From an uncultured Lachnospiraceae bacterium (GTDB taxonomy: Bacteria > Bacillota > Clostridia > Lachnospirales > Lachnospiraceae): 22,962 nucleotides of DNA. The stretch lies in NCBI GenBank assembly GCA_905235345.1, contig CAJOLO010000004.1, positions 1 to 22,962 on the forward strand. Direction: 5' to 3'. The stretch's first letter is position 1. The number at the start of each line of letters is the position of its first letter. The notes under the pieces are model-generated. The model worked only from the letters and a program-made list of their open reading frames with translations. It did no database searches and was not told where the DNA came from. Positions 1 to 8,719 of the stretch are shown here, one piece after another. Made by a program: the position numbers and the translations under genes.

Positions 1-1221
1 AAAGATATTATCATATGTATGAGCGGTGATTATGTTCAGCGCGGTGAACCTGCTGTATTTCCAAAGGCACTTCGCACGAAATGTGCCCTTTCGGGAGGAG
101 CCGATCTCGTTATAGAGCTGCCTGAAAACTTTGCATCAGCCTCATCTGAACATTTCGCTGCCGCAGGTGTTATAACTCTTGCATCCACCGGCATAATCGA
201 CACATTATGCTTTGGCGCTGAATGTGATGATATTAATAAACTTATTAAACTTTCCGAATTCTTCATATCCGAACCTGATAACTATAAGCATCATTTAAGA
301 AACAATTTGTCTAATGGATTATCATATCCTAAGGCCAGAGCTGCTGCTATACATACCTGTTTCCCCAATGATGACTTCGATGAGTTACTTCGCCATCCCA
401 ACAACATTCTTGCAATTGATTATATTAAAGCCATTATCAGATATGACTTGCCAATCAAACCATATATAATAAAAAGAACTTCAGATAATCACGGCTTACT
501 TGATACTGACGGTAATCTATGCTCATCATCTGCTCTAAGACACGCCATGCAGGAATATGGGAACAATATACATAATTTATCATGCGAAATAACTTCTGAA
601 TGTAATAATAACGAAAACCTTAATATTAAAGATAATTCTACTAATATTAATAATATATTGAAAAGAAATATACCCGAAAATATATATAATATAATCAAAG
701 AATCTCCTTATGGAAAACCGATATTTTTTGAAGACTTTTATCCGTATCTTCAATACAGGCTGATGGCAGATAACAACATGCTTACCGGCTATCACGAAAT
801 AACCGAGGAACTTTCAAACAGAATCAATAACATAAATATATTACCCGATACATTTCATGAGTTTACAGACATACTCTCAGGCAAACAGATAACACATGCA
901 CGAATACGACGGGCTATGCTTAATGTAATCCTTTCACGTACCAAAGATAATATGAAATCAAGTGATATAAGGAATATGATTAACTATATCCGAATACTCG
1001 GTGTGCGAAAGAAAAGTACGCATCTCATTAAAGAAATGGGTGTAGCAGGTTCTCTTCCTATAATCAACAAGACAACCAAAGCCCTTAGTAATCTGCCTGC
1101 TGAGGCGTCATCGCAATTCGAAAAAAGTATAGCTGACAGTATCATCTACAGACAGGTTTTCTATAACAAATACGGAATTATTATCCCTACAGATTATGAG
1201 CAATCGGTCATAATACAATAA
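1..1221 (+). CDS. tmcAL: tRNA(Met) cytidine acetate ligase TmcAL (5' end missing)
   Basis: In this family the enzyme uses ATP and acetate to make N4-acetylcytidine at the wobble base of elongator tRNA-Met. The reading frame is open from base 1 (KDIIICMSGDY...), so the first ATG in the window (19) is internal. The N-terminal nucleotidyltransferase segment with the HxGH motif lies upstream of the window. Visible family landmarks are MSGDYVQRGEPAVF near the start and the RHPNNILAIDYIKAI block. A long Asn-rich, low-complexity insert sits roughly at residues 190-225 of the visible part. The C-terminal part is helical and basic, as expected for tRNA binding. ylbJ follows 41 bp downstream on the same strand, probably co-transcribed. 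The older name is YlbM/DUF795. Assignment is firm; only the start is unknown. Confidence 0.9.
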   Translation, partial: KDIIICMSGDYVQRGEPAVFPKALRTKCALSGGADLVIELPENFASASSEHFAAAGVITLASTGIIDTLCFGAECDDINKLIKLSEFFISEPDNYKHHLRNNLSNGLSYPKARAAAIHTCFPNDDFDELLRHPNNILAIDYIKAIIRYDLPIKPYIIKRTSDNHGLLDTDGNLCSSSALRHAMQEYGNNIHNLSCEITSECNNNENLNIKDNSTNINNILKRNIPENIYNIIKESPYGKPIFFEDFYPYLQYRLMADNNMLTGYHEITEELSNRINNINILPDTFHEFTDILSGKQITHARIRRAMLNVILSRTKDNMKSSDIRNMINYIRILGVRKKSTHLIKEMGVAGSLPIINKTTKALSNLPAEASSQFEKSIADSIIYRQVFYNKYGIIIPTDYEQSVIIQ

Positions 1222-1262
1222 TCCTCATCATACAATTTCATGATAGGATTCAAGGTTTCATC

Positions 1263-2225
1263 ATGAAAAAATTTCTTTCTTTTATAACGCTCCTATTTAT
1301 GATGCTGATTTTTCATAACGAGGTAATAAATGGTGTCAAAGACGGACTGATTCTATGGTATCAGACATTAATACCCGCCCTGCTCCCATTTATAATAATA
1401 ACTAATGCTCTTTCCGAAACTCATTCATACGAGATTATCGTCTCACTCATAGGAAACCATTTTACTAATATATATGTAATAATCACATTTATTCTCGGAA
1501 ACCTCTGTGGATATCCGATAGGAGGAAAGATTATGAACGATTTCGTAGAGCAGGGCTATATATCTCCCGATAATGCCAACAGCTTCCTCTCCGTTTCCAG
1601 TCAGGCAAGTCCAATGTTTCTATTGGGTTTTGTCTATCCTATGCTTAAACAAACAGCAATACCTCTCTATATATTCTTATTACTTATATATATTCCAACT
1701 ATCATTCTTTTTATATACAAATATACATTGTACAGCTATCAATACAAAAAAAATAATATCCCTTCTACAATCAAATCAGTGACACTCTGTTCAGACAATA
1801 AATTATATTCATCATCAAAAAATATTGATCATCAATCGGCAGCCAATCTAACCAATACCTTTTTTCATGCTGTGAATATAATGGTAATTATCGGAATATA
1901 TGTAATAATCTTTTCCGTATTACAATCTGTGATATTTCCCCTTACACATTCCATATTATCAACAAAATGTGTGTTATCATTTCTTGAAATCACAACCGGT
2001 CTTTATAGAATACAACATATGCCATTATCAGAAAACATATATACATGTCTGATACTTTCCCTATCATCCTTCGGAGGATTATGCAGTGCTTTCCAGATTG
2101 ATGGTGTATTAACCTATAAAGATTCAACAATAAAAAAATACCTGCAGGATAAGATAATACTATCCACAGGTACTTTTCTTCTGACATATCTTTATATGAT
2201 TCTCAGATTTTCTTCTCCATCGTAA
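1263..2225 (+). CDS. ylbJ: YlbJ-like sporulation integral membrane protein (nucleoside-recognition/Gate domain)
   Basis: This is a polytopic membrane protein with about seven to eight hydrophobic segments and no catalytic motif. The block GNLCGYPIGGKIMNDF, followed by a Ser-rich SVSSQASPMF stretch, is the signature of YlbJ-type Gate-domain proteins (GYP.G.K ... N/S-ASP.F). In Bacillus subtilis ylbJ is a mother-cell sporulation gene linked to cortex formation; its transport substrate is unknown. At 320 residues it is shorter than the roughly 400 of the Bacillus protein. The ATG at 1263 has a modest AAGG-type ribosome binding site. The last 23 bp overlap, tail to tail, the end of the minus-strand coiled-coil gene, and the 3' coding region contains the terminator of that opposing operon. 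The family call is good; an actual spore role is inferred. Confidence 0.78.
   Translation: MKKFLSFITLLFMMLIFHNEVINGVKDGLILWYQTLIPALLPFIIITNALSETHSYEIIVSLIGNHFTNIYVIITFILGNLCGYPIGGKIMNDFVEQGYISPDNANSFLSVSSQASPMFLLGFVYPMLKQTAIPLYIFLLLIYIPTIILFIYKYTLYSYQYKKNNIPSTIKSVTLCSDNKLYSSSKNIDHQSAANLTNTFFHAVNIMVIIGIYVIIFSVLQSVIFPLTHSILSTKCVLSFLEITTGLYRIQHMPLSENIYTCLILSLSSFGGLCSAFQIDGVLTYKDSTIKKYLQDKIILSTGTFLLTYLYMILRFSSPS
2132..2172 (-). terminator. Rho-independent terminator of the minus-strand operon, inside ylbJ
   Basis: Read on the minus strand: TACCTG, a one-base bulge, GGATA-type pairing, a 9-nt loop, then the complementary arm (CAGGTA) and a run of seven T (A-run at 2132-2138 on plus). The stem is 6 + 5 bp around a small internal loop. 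It begins about 30 nt after the TGA of the coiled-coil gene (2203), the right place to end the rsmD-coaD-coiled-coil transcript. The plus-strand side is followed only by CTTTTCTT, so it should stop ylbJ transcription poorly. Confidence 0.75.
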
Positions 2226-3489
2226 AATCATCAATAATTCCGACAGATTTTCCGGTTGCAGTCTCCTTAGCAGGTTCTACCGTTGCAGCAGTCTCACCCG
2301 AAGCAGTATTCTCTACCATAGCTCTTCCAACTCTTGGACCACGCTTAACATTCCCTTCCATCGGCGGAATCTCTCTTGACTGTGTACCGTTAGCTTTATA
2401 TACAGCCTTGTCGACCTTACTGTTGGCAGCGGCTTCTACTGTCTTTGCCACAGTCTCCTGTGCAGTCTGAGGTGTATGAAGCACCGGATTTCTCTTCTTA
2501 ACTACTTTCTTAACTTTCTTAGGTTTCTCAAGCTGAGGCTGATCATCACTTTCTATCTCCTGGAATATCTGACTGTTATCTGCCTTCGTCTCTGCCTTTA
2601 CCTCATCTTTATCTGACTCTGTCTTACCATCTGTTTTGACACTGTCTTTCTCATTATTGGCATTTTTAGCCTCTTTCTTCTTATTCTCTTCAGTCTTTCT
2701 TTCAGAGGAATTAACAATAGGTTCTGCAGGCGTCTCATTATCGGAAACCTCTCCGTCTGCTCCATTCTTTACTGCTTTATCATCCTTATTCTCAATAGCC
2801 TGAATTACCTTCTCAACCATGCTCTGCTTTGCCTTTGGAGCAGGAGGAACAGCCTTTCCGTTAGCAGCAGTCTTAAATTGCGGAGCCTTCGTAACACTGT
2901 TAGGATCACCTGTAAATTCCACAATCTGTCCCTGAACCTCCTCAAGATTAGCATTAGCAACCAGATAATCATTCTCTAAGACAGAAATAAGATTCTCATA
3001 ATTAGCACGTTCAGCCTGTAATGTTGCTTCTACATAATTACGAATTCCAAGCATAATATCATTGGTATACTGCATCGAGCCAAGACGTATCTCATTGGCT
3101 TGGGTAACCGCCTGTGCCAGCATATCATTAGCCTGTACTCTTGCAAGTTCTACCGTCTCATAAGCCTGCTGATTGGCCTGGTTAACAATTGAGGTCTCTG
3201 AAACCATCTGATTAGCCTGTGCAGTTGCCTGAGCAATTATCTCATCAGCCTGCTTCCTGGCATCCATAAGAATCGCTTCCTTATTCCTCATAATCTTCTT
3301 ACAACGATCTATCTCAGCAGGTATCTTTACCTTAAGATCACCGAACAACTCATCGAACTCATCTCTTGGAACAACAACCTTATTAGATGATAAAGTAGTT
3401 GTCTTACAACTGTTCATAAAATCCTCAATCTCATTCATTACCTCTTCAATACTCTTTCTGGCCACTTCTTCTTCCTCCATTTCTTTCAT
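2203..3489 (-). CDS. Long coiled-coil protein, ATP-synthase-subunit-B/H-like in composition (function unknown)
   Basis: 428 residues, soluble, with no signal peptide or membrane segment. Residues 1-60 are an acidic helical head. Residues about 60-190 form a strong Ala/Gln/Glu coiled coil with repeated A-x-x-Q-A-N-x-M/I blocks. Residues about 195-428 are a charged, Lys/Glu/Pro-rich, probably disordered tail. Automated pipelines tend to label such proteins V-type ATPase subunit H or DivIVA-like, but that resemblance may be only coiled-coil composition and there is no ATPase operon here. The gene follows coaD by 46 bp and is last in the minus-strand run. Neither candidate start (ATG at 3489, or ATG three codons later at 3480) has a good ribosome binding site. 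A scaffold or division-linked role is possible but unproven. Confidence 0.7.
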   Translation of the reverse strand: MKEMEEEEVARKSIEEVMNEIEDFMNSCKTTTLSSNKVVVPRDEFDELFGDLKVKIPAEIDRCKKIMRNKEAILMDARKQADEIIAQATAQANQMVSETSIVNQANQQAYETVELARVQANDMLAQAVTQANEIRLGSMQYTNDIMLGIRNYVEATLQAERANYENLISVLENDYLVANANLEEVQGQIVEFTGDPNSVTKAPQFKTAANGKAVPPAPKAKQSMVEKVIQAIENKDDKAVKNGADGEVSDNETPAEPIVNSSERKTEENKKKEAKNANNEKDSVKTDGKTESDKDEVKAETKADNSQIFQEIESDDQPQLEKPKKVKKVVKKRNPVLHTPQTAQETVAKTVEAAANSKVDKAVYKANGTQSREIPPMEGNVKRGPRVGRAMVENTASGETAATVEPAKETATGKSVGIIDDFTMEKKI

Positions 3490-3535
3490 ATGTACACTAA
3501 TCTTGAATTATCCGGCATCTAAATGCAATAAAATT

Positions 3536-4018
3536 CTATTGTTTATATTTACTCTGTAATCTGCGAGCTACGAAATCCGGAACAAATTCTCTTACATCTG
3601 TTCCATAGCTCGCATACTCCCTGACGATACTGGAACTAAGATATGCATAATCAATTCCGGTTGTCAGAAATACTGTATCAATAGTATCTTTACTTACTTT
3701 ACGATTACTTTGTGCAATCTGTAATTCATATTCAAAATCCGTAACTGCACGAAGTCCGCGTACTATTACGGAAATATTATTCATCTTCATATAATCAATC
3801 AGAAGTCCCTCAAAAGCTATGACCGATACATTGTCAAATTCTTTAACCGCCTCTTCGAGCATATCCTTCCTCTCCTCCACGGAAAACAAAGGATTCTTAG
3901 CACTATTGGATAAAACCCCAACTATTACTTCATCAAACATTGATGCTGAACGTTTAATCACGTCCAAATGACCATATGTTACCGGGTCAAAACTTCCGGG
4001 ATAAATTGCTTTGCTCAA
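3536..4018 (-). CDS. coaD: Phosphopantetheine adenylyltransferase CoaD
   Basis: Catalyses 4'-phosphopantetheine + ATP to dephospho-CoA + PPi, the fourth step of CoA synthesis, in the cytoplasm. The nucleotidyltransferase signature is intact: GSFDPVTYGH with the catalytic His at residue 17. The middle RGLR block and the late YLSSSIVRE motif are also present. Its 160 residues match the usual length. The start codon is TTG (4016-4018), preceded by GAGGATGGGG; a nearby ATG is in another frame and quickly hits a stop. It lies 24 bp after rsmD, the common rsmD-coaD pairing of Firmicutes, and is likely co-transcribed with it. Confidence 0.96.
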   Translation of the reverse strand: MSKAIYPGSFDPVTYGHLDVIKRSASMFDEVIVGVLSNSAKNPLFSVEERKDMLEEAVKEFDNVSVIAFEGLLIDYMKMNNISVIVRGLRAVTDFEYELQIAQSNRKVSKDTIDTVFLTTGIDYAYLSSSIVREYASYGTDVREFVPDFVARRLQSKYKQ

Positions 4019-4042
4019 TTCCCCATCCTCATTTCTTAATAA

Positions 4043-4594
4043 TCAACATTTTTCTAAAAAAATATGTTTGTTTGTCTTATATATCTTCTCTTTTAGAAGA
4101 GTAAGTCCGGGATAATCATAAGGTGAAAGAACTGTATCCAAATCCGCCTCGACAATCACAAGGGCATTATCTTCTAACAGGGAACAAAATGAAACATCTG
4201 ACATTATCTGCTTCTCAAATCCTTTTCCGTAAGGGGGATCCATAAATACAACTTGAAACCTCTCTTTTCCTGAAAGACGCTTAATTGCCGAAAGAGCTGT
4301 CATATTAACAACCTCTGCAGCATCTTCCAGATGTGTCCTTGCAAGATTGTCACGAATCACCTCGCAGGCTTTCTTATTGCTTTCAACAAAATATGCCTTA
4401 GCAGCTCCCCTGCTAAGTGCTTCAATTCCGATTCCTCCGCTTCCGGCAAAAAGATCAAGGAATTTTATATCGTAAAGTTCATCCTGGATCATATTAAATA
4501 ATGTTTCTTTAATTCGGTCAGTGGTCGGTCTTGTGTCCATACCTGCTGGTGCATTAAGTTGAATTCTTCTCGCCTTACCGGCTATTACTCTCAT
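4043..4594 (-). CDS. rsmD: 16S rRNA (guanine-966 N2)-methyltransferase RsmD
   Basis: SAM-dependent methyltransferase modifying G966 (E. coli numbering) of 16S rRNA during small-subunit assembly. The N-terminal MRVIAGKARR, then RPTTDRIKETLFN, are family hallmarks. SAM motif I is FLDLFAGSGGIGIEAL (about 45-60). The catalytic DPPY is at residues 119-122. Its 183 residues are standard. The ATG at 4594 is preceded by AAGGAG with about 8 nt spacing. It follows recG after a 164-bp AT-rich gap and leads into coaD. No oddities seen. Confidence 0.96.
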   Translation of the reverse strand: MRVIAGKARRIQLNAPAGMDTRPTTDRIKETLFNMIQDELYDIKFLDLFAGSGGIGIEALSRGAAKAYFVESNKKACEVIRDNLARTHLEDAAEVVNMTALSAIKRLSGKERFQVVFMDPPYGKGFEKQIMSDVSFCSLLEDNALVIVEADLDTVLSPYDYPGLTLLKEKIYKTNKHIFLEKC

Positions 4595-4676
4595 AAAACA
4601 AACTCCTTATTTATTTTAGTAGAAAAAAGAGAATTGTCAAGATATATAATAATATTATAAAATATTGTAATATTAA

Positions 4677-4738
4677 ACATATCCTGTTAATAATGTAAAA
4701 TTTATATATAATCGAATAAAACCAGATAAAGGATATGT
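4677..4738. repeat. Inverted repeat, 9-bp arms, in the recG-rsmD gap
   Basis: ACATATCCT (4677-4685) and AGGATATGT (4730-4738) are perfect reverse complements separated by 44 AT-rich bases. There is no T-run, so it is not a classical terminator. It could be an mRNA fold or paired binding half-sites. The remainder of the 164-bp gap holds no tRNA or reading frame that I can support. Confidence 0.4.
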
Positions 4739-4758
4739 AAAACAGTACTTAGAATCTA

Positions 4759-6771
4759 CTATAGATAAATATTCTCCTCTATATTACCCAGGCTTTCAAA
4801 AGGATAATTCTCCTGTTCTAAGTAAGATATCGCTTCATTCGCCTGTTTTAATATATCCGCATTATTATATATATCTCCAAGGTGGAACAACATATCTCCA
4901 CTCTGTCTGACACCGAAAAAATCTCCCGGACCTCTGAGTTTCAGATCTTCATTAGCAATAAAGAAGCCATCATTGGATTTATTGAGTATATCAAGTCTTT
5001 CCAATGCCTCTTTATTCTCGGAACTGCATAACATTATACAGTAAGACTGGGCATTTCCTCTTCCAACTCTGCCTCTAAGCTGGTGAAGCTGTGCAAGTCC
5101 GAATTTCTCAGCATTTTCAATCATCATAACAGTGGCATTCGGATTATTGATTCCCACTTCAATAACAGTTGTGGACACAAGTATATCAATATCTCCCCTT
5201 GCAAAACTTTCCATTATCACATTCTTCTCATCAGGTGACATCTTACCGTGAAGATAAGCTATATGCACTGTATCAGGAAATACCTCCTTAAGACGTTCCT
5301 GATATTCCGTAACATTTTCCGCTTCCATATTCTCGCTGGCTTCCACCATCGGACATATTATATATATCTGATGACCTTCCTTTATCTGATCATACATGAA
5401 CCTATACGCAGTCGGCCTGTATTTCGGACCGACAACACAATTTTTTATCGGCTTACGATTATCCGGCATATCTTTAATAACTGATATATCAAGATCACCA
5501 TACATGATTATTGCAAGTGTTCTTGGGATTGGAGTCGCACTCATTACCAGCACATGAGGTTCCTCCCCTTTTTCGGAAAGCTTAGCTCTCTGTCTTACTC
5601 CAAAACGATGCTGTTCATCAGTTATTACAAGTGCCAAATTCTTATAATTAACTTTATCCTGAATAAGTGCATGTGTGCCGACCAACACATCTATCTCACC
5701 ATTGGAAAGTGCTTCATATATTCTTCTCTTCTCAGATAATTTCGTAGAGCCCACAAGCAGTTTTACCCTGACACCATATTTTTCAAAATCTTTTGTAAGA
5801 GACTCATAATGCTGTACTGCCAGCACCTCTGTCGGAGCCATAAACGCTGCCTGATAACCATTTTTAACCGCAGTCAGGATTGCAATCTCAGCCACAGCAG
5901 TCTTACCTGAACCCACATCTCCCTGAACAAGTCTGTTCATTACTATAGTACCTGAAATATCTTGTCTTATCTCTGCCACAGCATTTTTCTGTCCCTCGGT
6001 AAGTTCAAACGGAAGCTCTTCTATAAATCTGTCTACCTCTGAAAAATCAGACATAACATATCGATTTTCTGCCTTTACCGTATGTTCTCTTATCATTCTC
6101 ATACGAGCAAGAAACAAGAAAAACTCATCAAACACAAGTCTGTTCCTGCAACGTAGCATACTATCAAAATCATCGGGAAAATGTACTCCCTGCACCGCCT
6201 CTGTAAGCGGCATAAGAGAATATCTTTCAACAACAGCTTCAGGAACCACATCATTAATCTCTGAAAGCAAAGGAAGTGCAGCTTGTATAGCCTTAGTGAC
6301 CGTCTTATTACTCAGTCCCTCTGTAAGAGGATATACCGGTTGTAATGTTGATTTCATCTTACGGTATTGTTCCATTGTGTAGTATTCCGGATGTTCCATA
6401 GTAAGCTGATTATTTCTTATGGAAAGATTGCCGACAAACACAAAGCTCTGTCCAACATGAAACACTTGCTTAAGAAAAGGCGAATTATACCAAACCATCT
6501 TGACTGTACCTGTTCCATCCTTGACCACACATGTGACAAGAGTAAGCTTTCTTATCTTCTTAATATCAACATACGTCTGAACAGTTCCTTCTATTGCGAC
6601 CCGTTCACCTGCTCTTGCATCAGCAATATCACATGGCTCATCATAGCTTAAATAATTTCTGGGATAGAACCTTAGAAGTTCATCGATTGTATTAACCTTT
6701 AATTTTGCAAATAAAGCCGCAGTCTTCGGGCCAACTCCCTTCAGACTGTCAACACTGTCTGTAATCTTCAT
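4759..6771 (-). CDS. recG: ATP-dependent DNA helicase RecG
   Basis: Branch-migration helicase acting on stalled forks and Holliday junctions. Using the start chosen here (670 residues): N-terminal LKGVGPKTA segment; OB-fold wedge domain about 50-150; Walker A GDVGSGKT at 284-291; DEQHRFG box at 385-391; then the VMSATPIPRT motif; and near the C-terminus the QLHQLRGRVGRG motif. All helicase motifs look intact. The frame can be extended to an ATG at 6834, but that codon lies in the stem-loop of the upstream terminator and before the predicted transcription start (about 6803). I therefore prefer the ATG at 6771, preceded by AAGGTATGGATT and starting MKITDSVDSLKG. The family is usually about 680 residues. 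Confidence 0.95.
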   Translation of the reverse strand: MKITDSVDSLKGVGPKTAALFAKLKVNTIDELLRFYPRNYLSYDEPCDIADARAGERVAIEGTVQTYVDIKKIRKLTLVTCVVKDGTGTVKMVWYNSPFLKQVFHVGQSFVFVGNLSIRNNQLTMEHPEYYTMEQYRKMKSTLQPVYPLTEGLSNKTVTKAIQAALPLLSEINDVVPEAVVERYSLMPLTEAVQGVHFPDDFDSMLRCRNRLVFDEFFLFLARMRMIREHTVKAENRYVMSDFSEVDRFIEELPFELTEGQKNAVAEIRQDISGTIVMNRLVQGDVGSGKTAVAEIAILTAVKNGYQAAFMAPTEVLAVQHYESLTKDFEKYGVRVKLLVGSTKLSEKRRIYEALSNGEIDVLVGTHALIQDKVNYKNLALVITDEQHRFGVRQRAKLSEKGEEPHVLVMSATPIPRTLAIIMYGDLDISVIKDMPDNRKPIKNCVVGPKYRPTAYRFMYDQIKEGHQIYIICPMVEASENMEAENVTEYQERLKEVFPDTVHIAYLHGKMSPDEKNVIMESFARGDIDILVSTTVIEVGINNPNATVMMIENAEKFGLAQLHQLRGRVGRGNAQSYCIMLCSSENKEALERLDILNKSNDGFFIANEDLKLRGPGDFFGVRQSGDMLFHLGDIYNNADILKQANEAISYLEQENYPFESLGNIEENIYL

Positions 6772-6809
6772 AATCCATACCTTGATGAGTAAAATATAAG
6801 ATAAGTTAA

Positions 6810-6838
6810 AGTATAAAAAACCATGATGATGCAATCAA
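6810..6838 (-). promoter_or_regulatory. Sigma-A-type promoter for recG, nested in the upstream terminator
   Basis: On the minus strand: TTGATT (-35, 6833-6838), 17-bp spacer, TATACT (-10, 6810-6815), predicted start near 6803, about 31 nt before the recG ATG. The -35 box lies in the loop of the terminator hairpin and the spacer contains its descending arm and T-run. Assigned from consensus match and spacing only. Confidence 0.6.
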
Positions 6839-6852
6839 GTGCACCACCATGG
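6815..6852 (-). terminator. Rho-independent terminator after the yloU-fakA operon
   Basis: Minus-strand stem CCATGGTGGTGCA pairs with TGCATCATCATGG over 13 positions (two G-U wobbles), loop CTTGAT, followed directly by six T (A-run 6815-6820). It starts 20 nt beyond the stop of the DAK2-domain gene. Confidence 0.88.
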
Positions 6853-6872
6853 CATATATATAACTATGTGAT

Positions 6873-8711
6873 TCACTCTACCGACATAATGTAGTAATAG
6901 ATTGGCTGACCGCCATAATTAAACTCTACATCACAGTCCTCATATGTCTTCTCCACATATTCTTCAAACTTCTCCGCATCCTCTTCCTTAACTTCTGCGC
7001 CATAATATATGCTAATAAGTTCGGAATCCTCATCAACCATATGCTTAAGAAGTTCCTTGGCAGCTTCATCCAGTTCAACAGAAACAGACTTAATTCCCTC
7101 ATCATCTATTCCCATTATATCTCCGGCATTAATATTTTTTCCATCAATACTCGTATCTCTTACCGCATAAGTTACCTGACCGGTCTTTACATTATCCATA
7201 TCCGAAATCATTCGCGAAAGATTATCTTCAGCCTGAGATGAAGCATCAAATGCAATAAGTGCAGCAATACCCTGAGGTGCTGTCTTAGAAGGTACGACTA
7301 CAATCTCCTTATCTTCAGTAAGCTCCTTTGCCTGATTAGCTGCAAGAATAATATTCTTGTTATTAGGAAGAATATATATTGTCTTGGCATTTACTTTATC
7401 AATTGCATTAAGCATATCCTCCGTACTAGGATTCATTGTCTGACCACCTTCTATAAGATAATCCACTCCTAAGTCTTTGAAGATATCATTCATTCCCTGA
7501 CCTACTGATACTGCTATAAATCCATACTCTTTCTGCTTAGAGACTTCACCTGCAATATTATTACCATTATCCGATGTAGTATCTGATTCATTATTCCGGT
7601 TTAAGTTATTCAAAGCGGCATCAGAATTCTCATTGGATTTCCCTGCAACAGTTATACCTGCAGCTGCCTTCTCCGCCTCTGTAATAACCTTCTCTCTATG
7701 TTCCTCACGCATATTATCAATCTTCATACTGGTAAGTGAACCATACTCCAAAGCTTTCTCAAAAGCTTGTCCCGGGTGGTTAGTATGAACGTGTACCTTG
7801 CATATTGTATCATCAGCTACTACAACCAACGAATCTCCTATAGAAAGAAGAAACTCTTTGAAACTTTCCTCCGTCTCCTTCGGAAAATCTTTTTCTAAAA
7901 TTATAATGAACTCCGTACAATATCCATACTTAATATGGGATGTATCAATTGTCTTCCTGTCAATCCCTAAAGAATTGGTAAGTCTTAGTCCCGACGCATC
8001 CGGTGCAGGTCTGTCTGACTGCTCGGTATGTGTAATCTCTCCGTCATACCCGTTAGAAAAATCATAACTTACCTCACCTGTAAGTGCAGCAAATGCACCC
8101 TCTAATATAGTCATCAGACCTTCTCCGCCTGAATCCACAACTCCTGCTTCTTTAAGTACCGGAAGCATATCAGGTGTCTTATTAAGAACCTCCCTGCCAT
8201 ATTCTAATACACCTTTCGCAAACTCTACCGGCGGTTTATTGGCTTTTGCAAGTTCCGTCGCCTTATCAGAAAGCCCCTTTGCAACTGTAAGAATAGTACC
8301 TTCCTTAGGCTTCATTACAGCCTTATAAGCAGTTGCAACTGCACGTTCAAATGCAACAGCCACATTCTCAGTTGTTACTTCCTCCTGATCTTCAAGCCCT
8401 TTACAAAGTCCACGTATAAGCTGTGATAAGATTACACCCGAGTTACCTCTTGCACCACGTAAAGAACCGTTTGACATAGCCTTTGTCACATTGGCAAATG
8501 TAGGTTCTTTAATCGCAGCAACTTCTTTTGCTGCAGATGTAATTGTAAGTGTCATATTGGTACCGGTATCACCATCAGGAACCGGAAATACATTCAGCTC
8601 ATTAATATATTCTTTCTTCTTCTCAATACTCTTAGCTCCTGCAAGAAACGCATACTGAAGCCCCTTAGCATCAAGCCCTACTTTATTATTATCATTCATG
8701 ATCTGGCTCAT
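6873..8711 (-). CDS. fakA: DAK2-domain fatty-acid kinase, FakA/YloV family
   Basis: FakA-type kinases phosphorylate a fatty acid held by a FakB (DegV-family) carrier, feeding exogenous fatty acids into phospholipid synthesis. The DAK2 (dihydroxyacetone-kinase L-like) domain spans about 10-210. It has metal-binding Asp residues in VFPVPDGDTGTN (D46, D48) and the nucleotide loop GARGNSGVILSQ (87-98). The middle domain carries Cys265 in YGYCTEF and His307/His309 in CKVHVHT, the residues reported as essential in Staphylococcus FakA. An Asn/Ser-rich linker (about 350-395) precedes the C-terminal domain and explains the length of 612 against about 550. No fakB is visible here. The ATG follows AGGAGGAGCT, which overlaps the yloU stop, so the two genes are probably translationally coupled. 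Confidence 0.9.
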   Translation of the reverse strand: MSQIMNDNNKVGLDAKGLQYAFLAGAKSIEKKKEYINELNVFPVPDGDTGTNMTLTITSAAKEVAAIKEPTFANVTKAMSNGSLRGARGNSGVILSQLIRGLCKGLEDQEEVTTENVAVAFERAVATAYKAVMKPKEGTILTVAKGLSDKATELAKANKPPVEFAKGVLEYGREVLNKTPDMLPVLKEAGVVDSGGEGLMTILEGAFAALTGEVSYDFSNGYDGEITHTEQSDRPAPDASGLRLTNSLGIDRKTIDTSHIKYGYCTEFIIILEKDFPKETEESFKEFLLSIGDSLVVVADDTICKVHVHTNHPGQAFEKALEYGSLTSMKIDNMREEHREKVITEAEKAAAGITVAGKSNENSDAALNNLNRNNESDTTSDNGNNIAGEVSKQKEYGFIAVSVGQGMNDIFKDLGVDYLIEGGQTMNPSTEDMLNAIDKVNAKTIYILPNNKNIILAANQAKELTEDKEIVVVPSKTAPQGIAALIAFDASSQAEDNLSRMISDMDNVKTGQVTYAVRDTSIDGKNINAGDIMGIDDEGIKSVSVELDEAAKELLKHMVDEDSELISIYYGAEVKEEDAEKFEEYVEKTYEDCDVEFNYGGQPIYYYIMSVE

Positions 8712-8719
8712 AGCTCCTC

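Noticed and set aside
4613..4640. TTGACA-16-TAAAAT promoter match upstream of rsmD (minus)
   Set aside because: Good consensus, but transcription would begin within the AAGGAG ribosome binding site of rsmD, leaving almost no leader; kept only as a possibility.
6772..6834. N-terminal extension of recG beginning MHHHGF
   Set aside because: It lies in the terminator hairpin and upstream of the predicted promoter start, and is unlike RecG N-termini; the ATG at 6771 fits better.
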